Shown: positions 43,569 to 56,135, counted from the stretch's first letter. The stretch: 64,000 nucleotides of DNA from Rhabdothermincola salaria (GCF_021246445.1 NZ_JAJQXW010000001.1:1320168-1384167); one strand, 5' to 3'. Numbers and translations: made by a program. Notes: a model not told the origin generated them from the letters alone.

Positions 43569-44140
43569 CGGTCGAGATCCTCCACTGTGTCGATGTCGAG
43601 CGCGTCGCCCGGGCACGCTACCTCGCCGACGAGTTCGGGCCTCCCACGCATGAGCGTCCGCGCGCCCTCGTCGCCGGTCTGGGCCAGCAGGGGCCACACC
43701 TCGCGGTCGAGGCGGACGGGGTTGCCGCGCTGACCGCCGTAGGTGGCGGCGGCGATGGGTCGTCCCACGTCCTCGGTGGCCACGAGCCGCCAGGCGTCGG
43801 CGCCGACGAAGGGCTGGTCGGCCAGGCCCACGACGAGGGCGTCGAATCCCCCGACGGTGGCGGCGTGGACGGCCACCGCCAGCGACGTCGCCTGCCCCTC
43901 GGCCCACCTCGGGTTGTCGAGCACGACCACCCCGCCGGGAAGCGCCCCGGTGAGGTCCGCCGCGCCGGTCACGACGAACACCGCCGCGAACACCTCGGCG
44001 CCGACGGCCGCCTCCACCGCGTGGGTCACCAGGGCCCGACCGCGCAGCGTCGCCAACTGCTTGGGTCCGCCCTCGAACCGGCTGGAGCCGCCGGCGGCGA
44101 GCACGGCGGCCGCCACCAGCGGCGCGTCGACGTCGGCCAT
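43559..44140 (-). CDS. MocA/MobA-like molybdenum cofactor nucleotidyltransferase
   Basis: A 193-aa NTP transferase: AAAVLAAGGSSRFEGGPKQL is the nucleotide-binding motif and VGLADQPFVGADAW the metal-binding Asp with QPF motif of MocA. MocA adds CMP to molybdopterin, making the MCD form used by xanthine-dehydrogenase-family enzymes. This fits the form II cox cluster next to it. It overlaps coxG by 10 bp. It is divergent from the DUF6941-like gene, with 52 bp between starts. Confidence 0.85.
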   Translation of the reverse strand: MADVDAPLVAAAVLAAGGSSRFEGGPKQLATLRGRALVTHAVEAAVGAEVFAAVFVVTGAADLTGALPGGVVVLDNPRWAEGQATSLAVAVHAATVGGFDALVVGLADQPFVGADAWRLVATEDVGRPIAAATYGGQRGNPVRLDREVWPLLAQTGDEGARTLMRGRPELVGEVACPGDALDIDTVEDLDRWS

Positions 44141-44192
44141 CGACCCAGTCAACCAGCGTGGTGGCCGGGGCGGGGTCGATAGGGTGCGGCCC

Positions 44193-44639
44193 ATGGCCCC
44201 CCTCACCCCGCCCAACATCATCGCGTCGGTGATCCTCGCCGAGTCGGCCCAGGTGGCCGAGGGCAAGCTGTTCCTCCTCGGAGGTGGGCTCGCCATCCTC
44301 CCCGCCCAGCCCAAGCCCATCTCGCTGGCTCTGCTGTTGCAGGTGCCGTGGGATCGGGCCGAGGAGCGCCTCGACTGGGTGTGCGAGCTCCTCGACGAAG
44401 ACGGCGTGCCCGTCCTCGTGGGCGAGCGTCCGGTGATGGTCAACGGCCAGTTCCAGGCCGGTCGGCCGGCCCAGTGGCCCGAGGGGGCACCGCTCAGCGT
44501 GCCCATCGCGATCAACTTCTCCGCCCTCCCGCTGCAGGCCGGCCGCCGCTACACCTGGCGCCTGGTCATCGACGGGTCCACCGAGCCCGAGTGGCAGACC
44601 AGCTTCTCGGTGGCCAACCCTCCGGAGCGCCCGGCCTGA
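44193..44639 (+). CDS. DUF6941-like conserved protein
   Basis: A 148-aa protein starting [20 protein letters not shown], which resembles DUF6941 proteins. It is beta-rich ([29 protein letters not shown]). The function is unknown. A TAGGGT box 7 nt before ATG 44193 supports the start. It stands before coxS on the plus strand with an 83-bp gap. Confidence 0.6.
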   Translation: MAPLTPPNIIASVILAESAQVAEGKLFLLGGGLAILPAQPKPISLALLLQVPWDRAEERLDWVCELLDEDGVPVLVGERPVMVNGQFQAGRPAQWPEGAPLSVPIAINFSALPLQAGRRYTWRLVIDGSTEPEWQTSFSVANPPERPA

Positions 44640-44722
44640 GCCACGCGTCGGGGAGGCCGCCAGCCGGGCCACCGGTCAACAGGTACTGTGCCGGGGGAAT
44701 CGCCGCAGAATCGAGGGGGACG

Positions 44723-45219
<497 letters not shown>

Positions 45220-45223
<4 letters not shown>

Positions 45224-46044
45224 TCCCCGCCGCCTTCGACTACCAGCGCGCCGACTCCGCCGACGAGGCCATCTCACTGCTCACCGAGCACGGCGACGAG
45301 GCCAAGCTGCTGGCCGGCGGCCACTCGCTGCTGCCGCTCATGAAGCTCCGCCTGGCCGCCCCTTCGGTGCTGGTCGACGTCGGACGCCTCGACGACCTGC
45401 GCTACGTGCGCGACGAGGGCGACCACGTGGCCATCGGGGCCCTCACCCGCCATCGCGACCTCGAGACCGACGCCCTCCTGGCCACCGAGGTGCCGCTGCT
45501 GGCCCACGCCGCCGGCGAGGTGGGTGACCCGCAGGTCCGGCATCGGGGCACCTTCGGGGGCTCTCTCGCCCACGCCGATCCGGCATCGGACCTCCCGGCC
45601 GTGCTGTTGGCTCTCGGGGGCACGCTCGTCGCCCGCGGCCCCGGCGGCGAGCGCACCATCGCCGCCGGCGACTTCTTCGAGGGGTTCCTCGAGTCGGCCC
45701 TGGCCCCCGACGAGCTCCTCACCGAGATCCGCGTGCCCAAGTGCCCCGGCGCCGGCTGGTCGTTCCAGAAGTTCAACCGCCGGGCCCAGGACTGGGCCAT
45801 CGTCGGGGTGGCGGCCGTGGTCGGCGACTCCGTCACCGGCGTCGGGCTGGTCAACATGGGTTCCACCCCGCTCTACGCCGCCGGTGTCGTCGACGCGCTC
45901 GGCCAGGGTGCCGACGCCGCCTCCGCCGCCGACCGGGCGACCGAGGGCACCGAGGCCCAAGCCGACAACAACGCGAGCGTCGAGTACCGCGAGCACCTCG
46001 CCCGCGTCCTCACCCGCCGCGCCCTCGAAGCCTGCGGCCGATAA
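45220..46044 (+). CDS. coxM: CO dehydrogenase-like medium FAD subunit (CoxM)
   Basis: A 274-aa FAD-binding subunit. [20 protein letters not shown] and [20 protein letters not shown] are the two FAD motifs of the xanthine dehydrogenase family. The tail ([19 protein letters not shown]) is normal. It overlaps coxS. The large subunit is not next to it but faces it from 49.8-52.2 kb on the other strand, so the three subunits come from two operons. Confidence 0.96.
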
Positions 46045-46466
46045 CACTCAGCTCCGGTCGGCAAGCCGCGACATCTTGCTCCGGTCGGCAAGCCTCCCTC
46101 CGCCGCCTTCGGCGAAGCGCGTGGCCTGTCTGAGGCTCCGTCGCTGGCGCTCCTCCGCCTGTTGCGAGTCGGCTGACGGCCTGCGCCAGCAACTCGGGGC
46201 CGAGCGGGTTCCGGGGGGTGGCCCGCACCACCGGTTCTGACGCGCGCACGGGAGCGAGTGCGGCTCGGCGGCCGGCGCCGGCGATCGACGAAGGGTTCGT
46301 CGACCACTGCCCGAGCTCGACGAAGCTGCCGCTGCGAGCGACCGAGCACGTCAGGTTCTGGTGCGGGACAGGACCCGCCGGGACCCCGAGGACCCGAACA
46401 GGCGGTGCGTGGGGTCCGGGGGTGGCCCGCACCGCGGCCCGACGAGCTCGCGAGGGGGGCCCCGTG
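46045..46466. repeat. 422-bp gene-free gap with direct repeats
   Basis: The gap lies between the convergent coxM and xdhC ends. GCTCCGGTCGGCAAGCC occurs twice (46051-46067 and 46078-46094). A palindromic CGCCTTCGGCGAAGCG lies near 46107. A 20-bp-class repeat around GGTGGCCCGCACC occurs at about 46213-46227 and again at about 46421-46435. No convincing protein frame is seen. It may be an old repeat element or structured noncoding sequence. Confidence 0.5.
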
Positions 46467-47252
46467 TCAGTGGATCGGGCCGGTGGTGGTGCGCAGGCTG
46501 GAGGAGGGACGACCGGTGCGGGTGGCGATGATCTCGGCCACGATGGCCACCGCCGTCTCCTCGGGGGTGCGGGCCCCGAGGTCGAGGCCGATCGGGGCGT
46601 GCAACCGGGCGTCGACCGCCGCCATGTCGGCTCCCTCGGCCTCCAAGCGGTCGAGGCGCTCGGCACACGTGCGGCGGCTGCCCATGGCACCGAGGTAGCC
46701 GACGTCGGTGGTGAGGGCGGCGAGGATGGCCGGCACGTCGAACTTGTGGTCGTGGGTCAGCACGCACACCGCGTCGCGCGGGCCGAGCCGCTCCCCCACC
46801 CGGTCCAAGAGGCGGTGGGGCCAGTCGACCACGACCTCGTCGGCGTCGGGGAAGCGCCGCTCGGTGGCGAACACCTCGCGGGCGTCGCACACCGTCACCC
46901 GGTAGCCGAGGACCTTGGCCACCTTCACCAGGGCGCCGGTGAAGTCGACCGCCCCGAACACGAGCATCTGCGGGGGCGGGGCGAAGCTCTCGACGAACAC
47001 GGCCACGGCCTGCTCGCGGGCCTCGCCGTGCGGGCCGTAGTGGCGCACGCTGGTGCGACCGGACTCGAGCTCGCCGAGGGCGTCGCGCACGACGACCCGG
47101 TCGAGGTCGGGGTCACCCAGGGTGCCCATGGCCTCCACGCCCTCGCCGACGAGGATCTTGGCCCCGGTACCGGGACCCTCGATGACGGTGGCCAGCACCA
47201 CCGGACGCTGGTCGGCGACGGCATCGCGCCAGGTGTCGTAGAGGGATGCCAT
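46467..47252 (-). CDS. XdhC/CoxI-family protein, C-terminal (Rossmann) half
   Basis: A 261-aa XdhC protein carrying the Rossmann-type C-terminal domain: PPPQMLVFGAVDFTGALVKV, LGYRVTVCDAREVFATERRF, DAVCVLTHDHKFDVPAILAA and YLGAMGSRRTCAERLDRL. A short XdhC N-like region is at the start. XdhC proteins bind and sulfurate the molybdenum cofactor and deliver it to the enzyme. The companion N-terminal domain is encoded separately 11 bp upstream. It ends the coxL operon. Confidence 0.9.
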   Translation of the reverse strand: MASLYDTWRDAVADQRPVVLATVIEGPGTGAKILVGEGVEAMGTLGDPDLDRVVVRDALGELESGRTSVRHYGPHGEAREQAVAVFVESFAPPPQMLVFGAVDFTGALVKVAKVLGYRVTVCDAREVFATERRFPDADEVVVDWPHRLLDRVGERLGPRDAVCVLTHDHKFDVPAILAALTTDVGYLGAMGSRRTCAERLDRLEAEGADMAAVDARLHAPIGLDLGARTPEETAVAIVAEIIATRTGRPSSSLRTTTGPIH

Positions 47253-47263
47253 CGTCGAGCCGA

Positions 47264-47584
47264 CTACCAGTCCAGCGGTTCGAGGAAGAGGTGGACCGTG
47301 CCGCCGCAGGTGAGCCCGACGGCGAAGGCCTCGTCGTCGCTGTAGCCGAAGGTGACCAGCCGGGCCTCGCCGCTGTCGTGCACCTCGAGGGCCTCGGACA
47401 CGACGGCGCCTTCGACGCAGCCGCCCGACACCGAGCCGGCCACCTCGCCGTCGTCGGCCACGGCCATGGCCGCCCCGGGCAGCCGAGGACCGGAGCCCTC
47501 GATGTCGACCACGCGGGCCACCACGATGCGGCGACCGTCGGCTCGCCACCGTTCGATGTCGGGGATGAGTTCCTTCACCGGCAC
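47264..47584 (-). CDS. XdhC/CoxI-family protein, N-terminal domain
   Basis: A 106-aa stand-alone XdhC/CoxI N-domain: RIVVARVVDIEGSGPRLPGA, EVAGSVSGGCVEGAVVSEAL and FAVGLTCGGTVHLFLEP. The Cys in SGGCVEG and TCGGT are the conserved pair. In many organisms this is fused to the Rossmann half, while in some Actinobacteria it is separate as here. GTG 47584 has no clear ribosome site; coupling to coxE 22 bp upstream is likely. Confidence 0.9.
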   Translation of the reverse strand: MPVKELIPDIERWRADGRRIVVARVVDIEGSGPRLPGAAMAVADDGEVAGSVSGGCVEGAVVSEALEVHDSGEARLVTFGYSDDEAFAVGLTCGGTVHLFLEPLDW

Positions 47585-47606
47585 TGCTCGCGGTCTGGTC
47601 GGGGGG

Positions 47607-48731
47607 TCACCGGGCGATCACCCGGGCCAGCTCCTCGAGGGCATCCACGGAGTGGCCCTCGACGAAGTCGTCGACGAACGGTAGCGCCGCGGCCATGCCC
47701 TGCGCGAGGGGGGCGTACTCAGGTGAGGCCTTCAGGGGGTTCACCCACACCACCCGGTGCGCCACCCGGGACAGGCGAGCCATCTGCTCGGCCAGCTCGG
47801 CGGGGTCACCCCGGTCCCAGCCGTCGGAGAGGATCACCACGGTGGCGCCCCGGGCCATGCCCCGCACCCCCCAGGCGTCGTTGAAGGCCTGCAGGCCCTC
47901 CCCCAGCCGGGTGCCGCCGGACCAGTCGGGCACGGCCGCCGCGGCCCTGGTCAGCGCCGCGTCGGGGTCGCGGGTGGTGAGCTCCCGGGTGAGGCGGGTG
48001 AGTCGGGTGCCGAGGGTGAAGACCTCGACCCGCGTGCGTCCGCTCACGGCCGCGTGGGCGAAGCGCAGCAGGGCCCGGCTGTAGGTCTCCATGGAACCGC
48101 TGACGTCGAGCAGCACCACGATGCGCCGGGGTCGGGTGCGGCGTTCCAGCGTGCGGCGTTGCAGCGGCTCTCCCCCGGTGCGCAGGGCGGCGCCCACGGT
48201 CCGACGCAGGTCCGGGTGCCCCCGAGGGCGGCGGCTCGGGCGCAGCCGGCGGGACCGTCGGGCGGCGCCCAGCAGCCTCAGGTCGGCCATCAACCGCCGG
48301 GCCTCGGCCAGCTCGGCCTCGTCGTAGTCGGCGAAGTCCTTGGCCCGCAACACCTCGTGGGCGCTGAAGCGCAGGGCCTGCACCGCCCCGGCGTCGTCCG
48401 CCGCTGGTGGCGGGGTCCCGTCACCGCCGTCGTCCTCGTCGTCGGTGACCAACGTCGTCGGGACGACCGGCTCGTCGCGGTCCGGCCCGGCCTCGCCGCC
48501 CAGCCACCACCGGGCGAACACGGCGTCATGGGTGGCCGTCTGCTCGGGGCCGGTGAGCAGGGTGGCCCGGCCCGCCCAGTACAGCTCGTCGAGGCTGCCC
48601 CCGAGCTCGGCCAGGGCCCGCAGGTACGACACGGCGGCCGTGACCGGCACCGCCACACCGGCGCCGCGCAGGGCGGCCACGAAGCCGAGGGCGGTCTCCT
48701 CGGCGGTGGCCGGTGCCGGCGCAGAGGTCAT
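47607..48731 (-). CDS. coxE: CoxE-like VWA-domain protein
   Basis: A 374-aa protein. The C-terminal von Willebrand A domain has the metal site IVVLLDVSGSMETYSRALLR with the second motif DWSGGTRLGEGLQAF and VVILSDGWDRGD. The N-terminal 170 residues are the CoxE helical region. With CoxD (MoxR) it helps assemble the Mo active site. ATG 48731 overlaps the moxR stop (ATGA). Confidence 0.93.
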   Translation of the reverse strand: MTSAPAPATAEETALGFVAALRGAGVAVPVTAAVSYLRALAELGGSLDELYWAGRATLLTGPEQTATHDAVFARWWLGGEAGPDRDEPVVPTTLVTDDEDDGGDGTPPPAADDAGAVQALRFSAHEVLRAKDFADYDEAELAEARRLMADLRLLGAARRSRRLRPSRRPRGHPDLRRTVGAALRTGGEPLQRRTLERRTRPRRIVVLLDVSGSMETYSRALLRFAHAAVSGRTRVEVFTLGTRLTRLTRELTTRDPDAALTRAAAAVPDWSGGTRLGEGLQAFNDAWGVRGMARGATVVILSDGWDRGDPAELAEQMARLSRVAHRVVWVNPLKASPEYAPLAQGMAAALPFVDDFVEGHSVDALEELARVIAR

Positions 48732-49648
48732 GCCCGGGCCAGGGCGGCGGTGACCAGCTCCTCGAGGCCGTGGCGACGGGTGCGCTCCGCGTCCTCGCGG
48801 TACTTGAGCACGGCCCCGAGGGTGACCGACACGGTGCCGGCGTCGAGGTCGTGGTGTCCGAGGAGGGCGAGGGCCTGCGCCCAGTCGATCGTCTCGGCCA
48901 CACCGGGCGGCTTGTACAGGCCGAGCTCCCGCAACGCTTCGGTGGCCGCCGCCACCTGGCGGGCCAGGGCCTCGGGCACCTCGGGGGCCCGGGAGCGCAC
49001 GATGGCCACCTCGCGCTCGAAGTCGGGGTGCTCCACCCAGTGGTAGAGGCACCGGCGCTTGAGGGCGTCGTGGACGTCGCGGGTGCGGTTGGAGGTGATG
49101 ACCACCACGGGCGGCACCTCGGCGGTGAACGTGCCCAACTCGGGGACGGTCACCGAGAAGTCGGCCAGCACCTCGAGCAGGAAGGCCTCGAACTCGTCGT
49201 CGGCCCGGTCGACCTCGTCGACGAGCAGCACCGGGGCGGGACCGTCGGCCGCCGCGGTGATGGCCTGCAGCAGGGGGCGGGCGACGAGGAAGCGCTCGCT
49301 GTAGAGCTCGTGCTCGAGTTGGTCGGCGTCGACGTCGCTGCGAGCGGTCTCGGCCGCCCGCAGGTGCAGCAGCTGACGGGAGTAGTCCCACTCGTAGAGG
49401 GCCTGGGAGGCGTCGATGCCCTCGTAGCACTGCAGGCGCAGGAGGGGGCCGCCGGTCCAGGCGCTGAGCACCTTGGCCACCTCGGTCTTGCCGACGCCGG
49501 CCTCGCCCTCGAGCAGGAGCGGTCGGTGCAGGCGCAGCGCCAGGAAGACGGCGGTGGCCAACCCCTCGTCGGGCAGGTAGCCGTGGGCCTCGAGCGCGGC
49601 GGCGACCTCGTCGACGGAGGTCGGGGCGGGCAGCGGGGCAGGGGTCAC
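48728..49648 (-). CDS. coxD: CoxD-like MoxR-family AAA ATPase
   Basis: A 306-aa AAA+ ATPase. Walker A is LLLEGEAGVGKTEVAKVLS, Walker B is VLLVDEVDRADDEFEAFLLE, with VVVITSNRTRDVHDALKRRC as sensor 1 and arginine region. CoxD partners CoxE in inserting or sulfurating the Mo centre. A TACGGT box 7 nt before GTG 49648 favours that start over GTG 49657. It may therefore have its own promoter within the cox operon. Confidence 0.93.
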   Translation of the reverse strand: MTPAPLPAPTSVDEVAAALEAHGYLPDEGLATAVFLALRLHRPLLLEGEAGVGKTEVAKVLSAWTGGPLLRLQCYEGIDASQALYEWDYSRQLLHLRAAETARSDVDADQLEHELYSERFLVARPLLQAITAAADGPAPVLLVDEVDRADDEFEAFLLEVLADFSVTVPELGTFTAEVPPVVVITSNRTRDVHDALKRRCLYHWVEHPDFEREVAIVRSRAPEVPEALARQVAAATEALRELGLYKPPGVAETIDWAQALALLGHHDLDAGTVSVTLGAVLKYREDAERTRRHGLEELVTAALARA

Positions 49649-49682
49649 GGGGGTCACCGTAGGAGTCGCGGGCGAGCGGGGT

Positions 49683-49841
49683 TCAGCTCAGGACGAGCCA
49701 GTAGAAGCCGCCACCGCCGACCACGACCACCAGGGCCACGGCCACGAGGGTCCACTTGGCCGAGCTCTGCCACCTGGTCTCGGGCGCCGCCGGGTCGCGG
49801 CGGCGCTTGTCGAGGTGCTCGGGGCGCAGCGGCTCGGTCAT
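49683..49841 (-). CDS. Small single-span membrane protein in the cox operon (52 aa)
   Basis: A 52-aa protein: a charged N-terminus (RPEHLDKRRRDPAAPETRWQ), then KWTLVAVALVVVVGGGGFYW as one membrane helix and a three-residue end. ATG 49841 overlaps the coxL stop (ATGA), so it is translated with coxL. Its place between coxL and coxD suggests a membrane anchor or small partner of the enzyme. No family was recognised. Confidence 0.65.
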   Translation of the reverse strand: MTEPLRPEHLDKRRRDPAAPETRWQSSAKWTLVAVALVVVVGGGGFYWLVLS

Positions 49842-52153
49842 GCGCCGCCGTCCCGGATGGCTCGCCACACCCGCTCGGCGTCGAGGGGCATGTCGAGGTG
49901 CTCGACCCCGTAGGGCGACAAGGCGTCGATCACCGCGCTCTGCACGGCGGGCGTCGAGCCGATGGTGCCGGACTCGCCGATGCCCTTGGCCCCCAGCGGG
50001 TTGACCGGAGTGGGGGTCTCCATGGGCACGAGCTCGAAGCTGGGCAGCTCGGCGGCCGACACGAACGCGTAGTCGGCCAGGTTGGCGGTCTGGGGGTTGC
50101 CGTCGTCGTCGTAGAGGACGGCTTCGTAGAGCGCCTGGGCCACGCCCTGGGCGATGCCCCCGTGGCGCTGGCCCTCGACGATCAGCGGGTTGAGCATGCG
50201 GCCGGCGTCGTCGCAGGCCACGATGCGATCGAGGGTGACCTCGCCGGTCTCGGTGTCGACCTCGACGACGGCGAGGTGCGCACCGAACGGGAACGTCGCC
50301 TTGTCCGCGGTGTGGGTGAGGGCTGCTTCGAGCGGTTGGCCGGTGGGGCCCTCACCCATGGGCGCGGTGAGGTCGCCCGCCGCGCCCACGTCGGCCCACG
50401 ACCGGGTGACGCTCGGCGTACCGGCCACGTGGAAGACGCCGCGGTCGACGTCGAGGACCACGTCGGCGACGGCCGCCTCGAGCAGGTCGGCGGCGACCTC
50501 GCGCGCCTTGTCGACGACGATCTCGGTGGCCTTCCAGACGGCGGTGCCGCCCAGCTGCAACGAGCGCGACCCGAACGTGCCGGTGCCCTCGGCCACCCGG
50601 TCGGTGTCGCCGGCCACCACCTCGATGCGATCCATGTCGACGCCGGTGGCGTCGTGGACGAGCATGGCCCACGACGTGGAGTGGCCCTGGCCGTGAGCCG
50701 AGGTCCCGGTGTGCACCACGACGGAACCGTCGGGGCGCACGTGCACCTTGGCGTACTCGCCCTGGGTGCCGGCAGGACCGGCGGTGATCTCGACGTAGAT
50801 GCTCACCCCGATGCCCATCTGCACGCGGTCGCCGCGCTCCCGGCGGCCCTTCTGCTCGGCTCGGAGGCCGGCGTAGTCGGCGGCGTCGAGGATGCGGTCG
50901 AGCGCCCCGGCGTAGTCGCCGACGTCGTACTCGGCGCCGGTGGGGGTGGTGAACGGGAAGGCGTCCGCGGCGATGAGGTTGCGGCGGCGCACGTCGGCGG
51001 GATCCATGCCGATCTCGGCGGCGAAGAGGTCGATGGCGCGCTCGACGGCCGCGGTGGCCTCGGGGCGACCGGCGCCGCGGTAGGCCTCGACCGGCGTGGT
51101 GTTGGTGACCACGCTCTTGACGTTGCACTCGACCTTGGCGATGTCGTAGACGCCCGGGGCCATGGTGCGGGTCATGAAGGGCAGGAAGGCGCCCATGCCC
51201 GGGTAGGCCCCGGCGTCCTGCACGACGCTCAGGCGATAGGCCTCGACGGTGCCGTCACGCCGCCCGCCGATCTCGATGCTGTGGTGCTGGCCCCGGCCAT
51301 GGGGCATCGACACCATCGACTCGCTGCGGGTCTCGGCCCAGCGGATGGGGCGGCCGAGCCGGCGCGAGATCCAGGGCAGCAGGGCCTCATCGGCCTGCAG
51401 GTTGATCTTGGCCCCGAAGCCGCCACCGACGGCGGGCGCGATGACGTGGACCTGCTCGGGCTCGAGGCCGTACATGCCGGCCAGCTTGTTGCGGGCCCCG
51501 TGGGGAGCCTGGGTGGAGACGTACGCCACCAGCCGCCCGTCGTGCCAGGTGGTGGCCACCGCACGGGGCTCGAGCGGGCACACCGCCACGCGCTGGTTGA
51601 CCAGGTCACGGCGGACGACGACCTCGCAGCCGTCGAAGAGGTCGTCGGTCGTGCCGAAGTCGACGCCCAGCGCGGTGTTGGTGCCGTGCTCGGGGAACAG
51701 CAGCAGCTCGTCGGTGGCGGCGGCGAGGGGATCGACGAGGGTCTCGAGGGGATCGACGTCGACGATGACCAGCTCGGCGGCGTCCTCGGCGGCCTCCTTG
51801 GTCTCGGCGATGACCACGGCCACGGCCTCCCCGACGAAGCGGACGACGTCGGTGGCCAGCCAGGGCCGGGCCAGCCCGTCGGGGATCATGCCGGGGATGG
51901 GCACGGGGAAGGGGGCGAGGTCGCCGGCCGCCGCGATGTCGGCGGCGGTGTAGACGGCCACCACGCCCGGCGCCTCCCGGGCCTCGGAGGCATCGACCTC
52001 GACGAGCCGAGCATGGGCGATCGTGGAGCGCACGAACTGGGCGTGCAGGGCCCCCTCGAGGAGCGGCTCGTCGAGGTCGGCCGTGTAGACGCCGCCCGTG
52101 GTCAGGAAGACCGGGTCCTCCCGCCTCGCCACCCGCGTTCCCATCACGCTCAT
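49838..52153 (-). CDS. coxL: CO dehydrogenase-like large subunit, form II (CoxL)
   Basis: A 771-aa molybdopterin-binding subunit of the xanthine dehydrogenase family. The active-site loop is A357-Y-R-G-A-G-R, the form II signature; true CO dehydrogenase has AYXCSFR. The catalytic Glu is near residue 727 in KGIGESGTIG, and VGGGFGAKINLQADEALLP binds the cofactor. Form II enzymes may oxidise CO poorly or act on other substrates, so CO use is unproven. ATG 52153 has GGGGGAG 7 nt upstream. Confidence 0.94.
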   Translation of the reverse strand: MSVMGTRVARREDPVFLTTGGVYTADLDEPLLEGALHAQFVRSTIAHARLVEVDASEAREAPGVVAVYTAADIAAAGDLAPFPVPIPGMIPDGLARPWLATDVVRFVGEAVAVVIAETKEAAEDAAELVIVDVDPLETLVDPLAAATDELLLFPEHGTNTALGVDFGTTDDLFDGCEVVVRRDLVNQRVAVCPLEPRAVATTWHDGRLVAYVSTQAPHGARNKLAGMYGLEPEQVHVIAPAVGGGFGAKINLQADEALLPWISRRLGRPIRWAETRSESMVSMPHGRGQHHSIEIGGRRDGTVEAYRLSVVQDAGAYPGMGAFLPFMTRTMAPGVYDIAKVECNVKSVVTNTTPVEAYRGAGRPEATAAVERAIDLFAAEIGMDPADVRRRNLIAADAFPFTTPTGAEYDVGDYAGALDRILDAADYAGLRAEQKGRRERGDRVQMGIGVSIYVEITAGPAGTQGEYAKVHVRPDGSVVVHTGTSAHGQGHSTSWAMLVHDATGVDMDRIEVVAGDTDRVAEGTGTFGSRSLQLGGTAVWKATEIVVDKAREVAADLLEAAVADVVLDVDRGVFHVAGTPSVTRSWADVGAAGDLTAPMGEGPTGQPLEAALTHTADKATFPFGAHLAVVEVDTETGEVTLDRIVACDDAGRMLNPLIVEGQRHGGIAQGVAQALYEAVLYDDDGNPQTANLADYAFVSAAELPSFELVPMETPTPVNPLGAKGIGESGTIGSTPAVQSAVIDALSPYGVEHLDMPLDAERVWRAIRDGGA

Positions 52154-52250
52154 CGTTCTGCTCCCCCTGGGCCGTCCGCGACGTACGTCAGGCACGCTAC
52201 CGCTTGCCCGTCGGGGCGGGTGTCGCCGCACCCCTCTTCGGCGTCGGGGG

Positions 52251-54754
<2,504 letters not shown>

Positions 54755-56128
54755 TCAGCCGCCCGTGGCCTGCTCGGCCCCGCGCACCTCGTCGCGGTAC
54801 CGCGACGAGGCGACGCGCAGGGCGTTCTCGGGATCGATGCCGGCCGAACGGGCGAGGTCCACGAGGGCGAACAGGGCGGCGCCGACGGCCTCCTCGCCGG
54901 GGTCGGCGGCGGCCGTCGCGGTGGCCTCGGCCAGGCCGGGCGGGGCCACCACCGAGGCGAGGTCGAGCCCGCTCTCGGCCAGGGTCGCCGCCTTCTTCTG
55001 CACCTTGGTGGCGTGGAGGAGGGCGGGCAGGGCGTCGGGGATGCCGTCGAAGACGCTCTCGCGCTGCTTCTCGGCCTTCTTGAGCTGCTCCCAGTTGCGC
55101 ACCACGTCGTCGGGACCGCCGACCACGACGTCGCCGAACACGTGGGGGTGCCGCGACCACAGCTTGTCGTGGATGGTGGCGGCCACGTCGGCCAGGGTGA
55201 AGTGCCCCTCCTCCTCGGCCAGCCGGCTGTGGAACAGCACCTGGAACATGAGGTCGCCCAGCTCCTCCTCGAGGTGCTCGAAACCGGTGCCGGCCTCCAC
55301 GTCGAGATGGTCGATGGCCTCGAGGACCTCGTAGGCCTCCTCGAGCAGGTGGCGGCGCAGGGACTCGTGGGTCTGCTGGCGATCCCACGGGCAGCCGACG
55401 CGGAGGTCGGCCACCAGCTGCACCAGCCGGGCCATCTCCCGTGAGACGGGGGCGGCCAGCTCGGGGATCCACAGGGAGGTGAGGTGGTCCGGCTCGACGA
55501 CCCGGTCGAGGTCGTGCCAGGCCACGGTGCGGATCGACTCGTCCGCCAGCCCGAGGCGTTGGAGGACGACGACGGTGGTGTCCGGGCCCACGGCCGGCGT
55601 GGGACCGGCGTCGAGGACCAACTTCACCTCCGAGAGCACGTCGACCGAATCGCACTGGCCCACCAGCAGCGGTCCGCGCTCGCCGGCGGCTTCGACGGCG
55701 AAGCGGTGTCCGTCGACGACGCGGGCCCCGGCGGCGAAGGGGTCGACGCCGAGGCGGACCCAGGCCAGATCGAGGAACGAGAGCGCCGGCACCACGTCGG
55801 TGCGCACCCGGGGGTCGGCCACGAGCGCCTCGACGGTGCGCTCGGCCACGACCGGCGAGCCGGGCACGCCGTAGAGCACCGTGCCGTGGTCGCCGGCGGC
55901 GGCCACCAGCCGCTCGACGATGGTCGTGTACACCTCGTCGAGCGTGGCGGCATCGTCGTAGACGTCGTCGAAAGAGGTGGCGTCGAGCACCAGGCGGGCC
56001 GACGGGTGCCGCTCGGTGCGCAGGAAGCGGATCGGGTGGGCCTCGATCTCGGCGAGCGTGCCCCCGGTGACCAGGTCGGGGCCGCCCGGCCCCAGTCCGA
56101 CGACGACGACGCGGGGCGTGACGCTCAC
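54755..56128 (-). CDS. mazG: MazG nucleotide pyrophosphohydrolase with methylase-like N-domain
   Basis: A 457-aa fusion. Residues about 1-220 are a tetrapyrrole methylase-like domain (RVVVVGLGPGGPDLVTGGTL, VLYGVPGSPVVAERTVEAL), as in YabN. The rest is MazG: CPWDRQQTHESLRRHLLEEA, LEEELGDLMFQVLFHSRLAE with the EExxE and ExxD metal residues, and HPHVFGDVVVGGPDDVV. It clears non-canonical NTPs. A repeat of the MazG core is absent; the C-terminal half has a decayed second copy at best. It ends a chain with ppiC and mfd. Confidence 0.93.
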   Translation of the reverse strand: MSVTPRVVVVGLGPGGPDLVTGGTLAEIEAHPIRFLRTERHPSARLVLDATSFDDVYDDAATLDEVYTTIVERLVAAAGDHGTVLYGVPGSPVVAERTVEALVADPRVRTDVVPALSFLDLAWVRLGVDPFAAGARVVDGHRFAVEAAGERGPLLVGQCDSVDVLSEVKLVLDAGPTPAVGPDTTVVVLQRLGLADESIRTVAWHDLDRVVEPDHLTSLWIPELAAPVSREMARLVQLVADLRVGCPWDRQQTHESLRRHLLEEAYEVLEAIDHLDVEAGTGFEHLEEELGDLMFQVLFHSRLAEEEGHFTLADVAATIHDKLWSRHPHVFGDVVVGGPDDVVRNWEQLKKAEKQRESVFDGIPDALPALLHATKVQKKAATLAESGLDLASVVAPPGLAEATATAAADPGEEAVGAALFALVDLARSAGIDPENALRVASSRYRDEVRGAEQATGG

Positions 56129-56135
56129 CGGGTCG

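Noticed and set aside
49838-52153. True aerobic CO dehydrogenase (form I)
   Set aside because: The active-site loop is AYRGAGR, not AYXCSFR.
54755-56128. Methylase-MazG fusion as novel
   Set aside because: This fusion is already known from YabN-type proteins.
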